Below are positions 5,496 to 7,035 of a stretch of 7,035 nt of DNA, piece after piece (the first letter of the stretch is position 1; every line of letters starts with the position of its first letter). The notes below the pieces were generated by a model, which saw only the letters and a list, made by a program, of their open reading frames with translations, did no database searches and was not told the DNA's origin. The translations under genes and the position numbers were made by a program. Origin of the DNA: JBDLID01 sp039715055 (GTDB lineage Bacteria > Desulfobacterota > Desulfobulbia > Desulfobulbales > Desulfocapsaceae); NCBI GenBank assembly GCA_039715055.1, contig JBDLID010000147.1, forward strand, positions 1 to 7,035. The letters are read 5' to 3'.

Positions 5496-5521
5496 GATAA
5501 TTTCTGGTACAAGACTATAGT
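5494..5521 (+). promoter_or_regulatory. Predicted promoter for pssA
   Basis: TTGATA (5494-5499, 5 of 6), a 16-base spacer and TATAGT (5516-5521, 5 of 6). The -35 overlaps the end of the psd terminator T tract, so termination of psd and initiation of pssA are packed together. The transcript would start near 5528, about 70 bases before pssA. Confidence 0.5.
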
Positions 5522-5599
5522 AGAGATAATAAGAATCGAACTATTCAGCAGTTTGTTTTCCAGTAATCTTTGTGCTGAACGCAATTTGACGAGGCCGGT

Positions 5600-6355
5600 A
5601 TGTCCCTGAATCAACAGGAAATGAGTTCCAAGTTTTACCCCCTGCCCTGCATGTTTACCCTGGCCAGCCTCTTCTGCGGATTCTACTCGATCATTGCCGC
5701 CATTAACTCCAACTTCTTTCATGCTGCGGTGGCCATCCTGGTCGCCGCTATTTTTGACGGCCTCGACGGTCGAGTTGCCAGGATGACCGGAACCTGCTCC
5801 ACCTTTGGTATGGAGCTTGATTCCCTCTGTGACCTTGTATCTTTCGGCGTGGCGCCGGGAATCCTCGCCTACCTCTGGGCCCTTCAGCCATACGGTCGAT
5901 ACGGCTGGCTGGCCGGTTTTCTCTACGTGGCCATGACAAGCCTGCGGCTGGCCCGCTTCAACTCCCAGGACTGCTCCGCCTCCAAGGATTTTATAGGGCT
6001 TCCCAGCCCGGCGGCAGCAGCCATGATTGCCAGTACGGTGATGTTCTGCCGATTTCTTGGGATTACCGGAGAAGTCACCCATATTTCGCTACTTCTTCTT
6101 GTCTATCTCCTCTCCTACCTGATGGTTTCCACCCATCACTATTTCAGCTTCAAGCAGCCTCGTACCGGTAAATTCAAGACCTTTCAGATTCTGGTCGGCA
6201 TGCTGCTTCTCTTTATCCTGGTGGCTGCCGAACCCCAGGTTCTTCTCTTCACCCTTTTTCTTGTTTACTGCGCATCAGGACCTGCTCTCGGTGTCTATAA
6301 AAAATTCAAATTGCTTGCTGAAAAAAAATCTGGCAAATCCCATAAGACTGCCTGA
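5600..6355 (+). CDS. pssA: CDP-diacylglycerol--serine O-phosphatidyltransferase
   Basis: A 251-aa integral membrane enzyme of the CDP-alcohol phosphatidyltransferase family. It makes phosphatidylserine from CDP-diacylglycerol and serine, the substrate for the neighbouring psd. The family signature is complete: D53-GL-D56-G57-RV-A60-R61, then G70, D74 and D78; these Asp residues bind the metal and the CDP moiety. LRLARFN (115-121) and GLPSPAAA (133-140) mark it as a PssA of the Bacillus-like class rather than PgsA. About seven or eight hydrophobic segments span residues 14-230, and the C-terminal end is basic (KKFKLLAEKKSGKSHK). The ATG at 5600 has GAGG five bases upstream. ATG at 5621 is possible but would shorten the protein by seven residues. 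It appears to have its own promoter. Confidence 0.94.
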   Translation: MSLNQQEMSSKFYPLPCMFTLASLFCGFYSIIAAINSNFFHAAVAILVAAIFDGLDGRVARMTGTCSTFGMELDSLCDLVSFGVAPGILAYLWALQPYGRYGWLAGFLYVAMTSLRLARFNSQDCSASKDFIGLPSPAAAAMIASTVMFCRFLGITGEVTHISLLLLVYLLSYLMVSTHHYFSFKQPRTGKFKTFQILVGMLLLFILVAAEPQVLLFTLFLVYCASGPALGVYKKFKLLAEKKSGKSHKTA

Positions 6356-6565
6356 TCGACTGACAAAGCGATTTATTTTTTCTCTCCGCGTCTTAGCTGA
6401 ACCACCCTTTCTGTATTACTAAAGAATTTCTTTTATTTTCCTCTTTTTTCGGTTAAAAAGGAGTCTTTCCTAAAAAATTGACAATAGTCAGATCGGTATC
6501 TTTCCTGTACGGAAACAGGTTTACCGGCAGTACATAATGGATTGTATCCACCACAGGTGAGTAAA
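6356..6565 (+). other. asd upstream region with hairpin and short uORF
   Basis: A 210-base AT-rich gap. TTGACA at 6478-6483 is a good -35, but no fitting -10 lies 16-18 bases downstream. A two-part hairpin follows: CGGTA (6494-6498) with TACCG (6522-6526) outside, and CCTGT (6504-6508) with ACAGG (6515-6519) inside. A seven-codon ORF MDCIHHR runs from ATG 6537 to TGA 6558-6560. Its stop overlaps the asd Shine-Dalgarno AGGTGAG (6555-6561), which would allow translational coupling. No lysine riboswitch was recognised. Confidence 0.35.
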
Positions 6566-7035
6566 ATGAGTCAAACGTATAATGTTGCAGTAGCTGGAGC
6601 CACCGGAGCAGTTGGCGGTGCCATGCTTGATGTCCTGGCCAGAAAAAATTTCCCTCTCAAAGAACTGCGTCTGCTTGCCTCAGAACGGTCTGTGGGTAAA
6701 AAACTTCAATTCGATGGCAGTGATATAGAGGTAGGTCTCCTCTCCAAAGATGCCTTTGAAGGTATTGATATCGCCCTTTTCTCTGCAGGGGCCAGCCGTT
6801 CAATTGAATTTGGTCCGGCCGCCGCTGCCGCAGGTGCTGTGGTTATTGACAACTCAAGCGCCTATAGAATGGAAAAGGACATTCCTCTGGTGGTACCCGA
6901 GGTCAATGGTCACGCCATCGCCCAATATACCAACCGCGGCATCATCGCCAACCCCAACTGTTCCACCATCCAGATGATGGTGGCCCTCAAGCCGATCTAT
7001 GATAAGGTTGGAATCACACGTATTGTGGTCTCCAC
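6566..7035 (+). CDS. asd: Aspartate-semialdehyde dehydrogenase, N-terminal part (cut by window edge)
   Basis: The first 156 codons of a gene reading off the right edge; the family is usually about 335-345 aa. Asd reduces aspartyl-4-phosphate to aspartate semialdehyde with NADPH, the branch step to lysine/diaminopimelate, threonine and methionine. The NADP-binding motif is GATGAVG (G11-G17). LFSAGAS (about 76-82), VVIDNSSAYRM (about 92-102) and VVPEVNG (about 109-115) are typical of the family, and the catalytic cysteine is C132 in NPNCSTIQ. The ATG at 6566 has AGGTGAG a few bases upstream. The sequence is clean to the edge. It is on the same strand as pssA but separated by 210 bases with its own leader features, so it is probably transcribed independently. 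Confidence 0.95.
   Translation, partial: MSQTYNVAVAGATGAVGGAMLDVLARKNFPLKELRLLASERSVGKKLQFDGSDIEVGLLSKDAFEGIDIALFSAGASRSIEFGPAAAAAGAVVIDNSSAYRMEKDIPLVVPEVNGHAIAQYTNRGIIANPNCSTIQMMVALKPIYDKVGITRIVVS

Noticed and set aside
5465..6082. 205-codon minus-strand open frame
   Set aside because: It is antisense to pssA, which has a complete CDP-alcohol transferase signature; the antisense product shows no domain.
6360..6395. Possible terminator after pssA
   Set aside because: Only a 4-bp ATCG/CGAT stem with a 10-base loop precedes the T-rich stretch; too weak to call.

Overview
The window looks like a chromosomal stretch of a Gram-negative bacterium, most likely a Desulfobacterota (delta-proteobacterial) relative. 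This is an inference from the kind of genes present (ilvB/ilvN next to a short-form psd and pssA, a soluble PilZ/cyclic-nucleotide/Ser-Thr kinase fusion, a long-form leuA) and moderate GC; no marker gene fixes the taxonomy. No rRNA, tRNA, CRISPR array, transposase or phage gene was seen.

Layout. On the minus strand at the left edge is the 5' end of leuA (1-343). It is preceded by a complete-looking attenuation leader: a promoter with a 15-bp inverted repeat over its -35 box (571-602), a 26-residue leader ORF (445-525) and a 14-bp terminator hairpin with a T9 tract (387-425), which ends about 43 bases before the leuA start. On the plus strand follow a signalling pair: a 589-aa PilZ + cyclic-nucleotide-binding + Ser/Thr kinase protein (915-2684) and a PP2C-type phosphatase (2968-3669). 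After a gap with palindromes, a strong sigma70-like promoter (3881-3909) drives what should be ilvB-ilvN. However, ilvB is reduced to its first 15 and last 20 codons joined out of frame (4035-4143), while ilvN (4228-4710) is intact. Then come psd (4820-5464), an intrinsic terminator overlapping a new promoter (5470-5521), pssA (5600-6355), and the first 156 codons of asd (6566 to the right edge).

How the parts fit. leuA, ilvN (with the lost ilvB) and asd belong to branched-chain and aspartate-family amino acid synthesis. pssA and psd are the two consecutive steps CDP-diacylglycerol -> phosphatidylserine -> phosphatidylethanolamine. The kinase and phosphatase form an opposing phosphorylation pair whose kinase carries sensor domains for two classes of nucleotide second messenger; its targets cannot be read from the sequence. 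The most notable observations are the leuA attenuator, the internally deleted ilvB and the PilZ-cNMP-kinase architecture.
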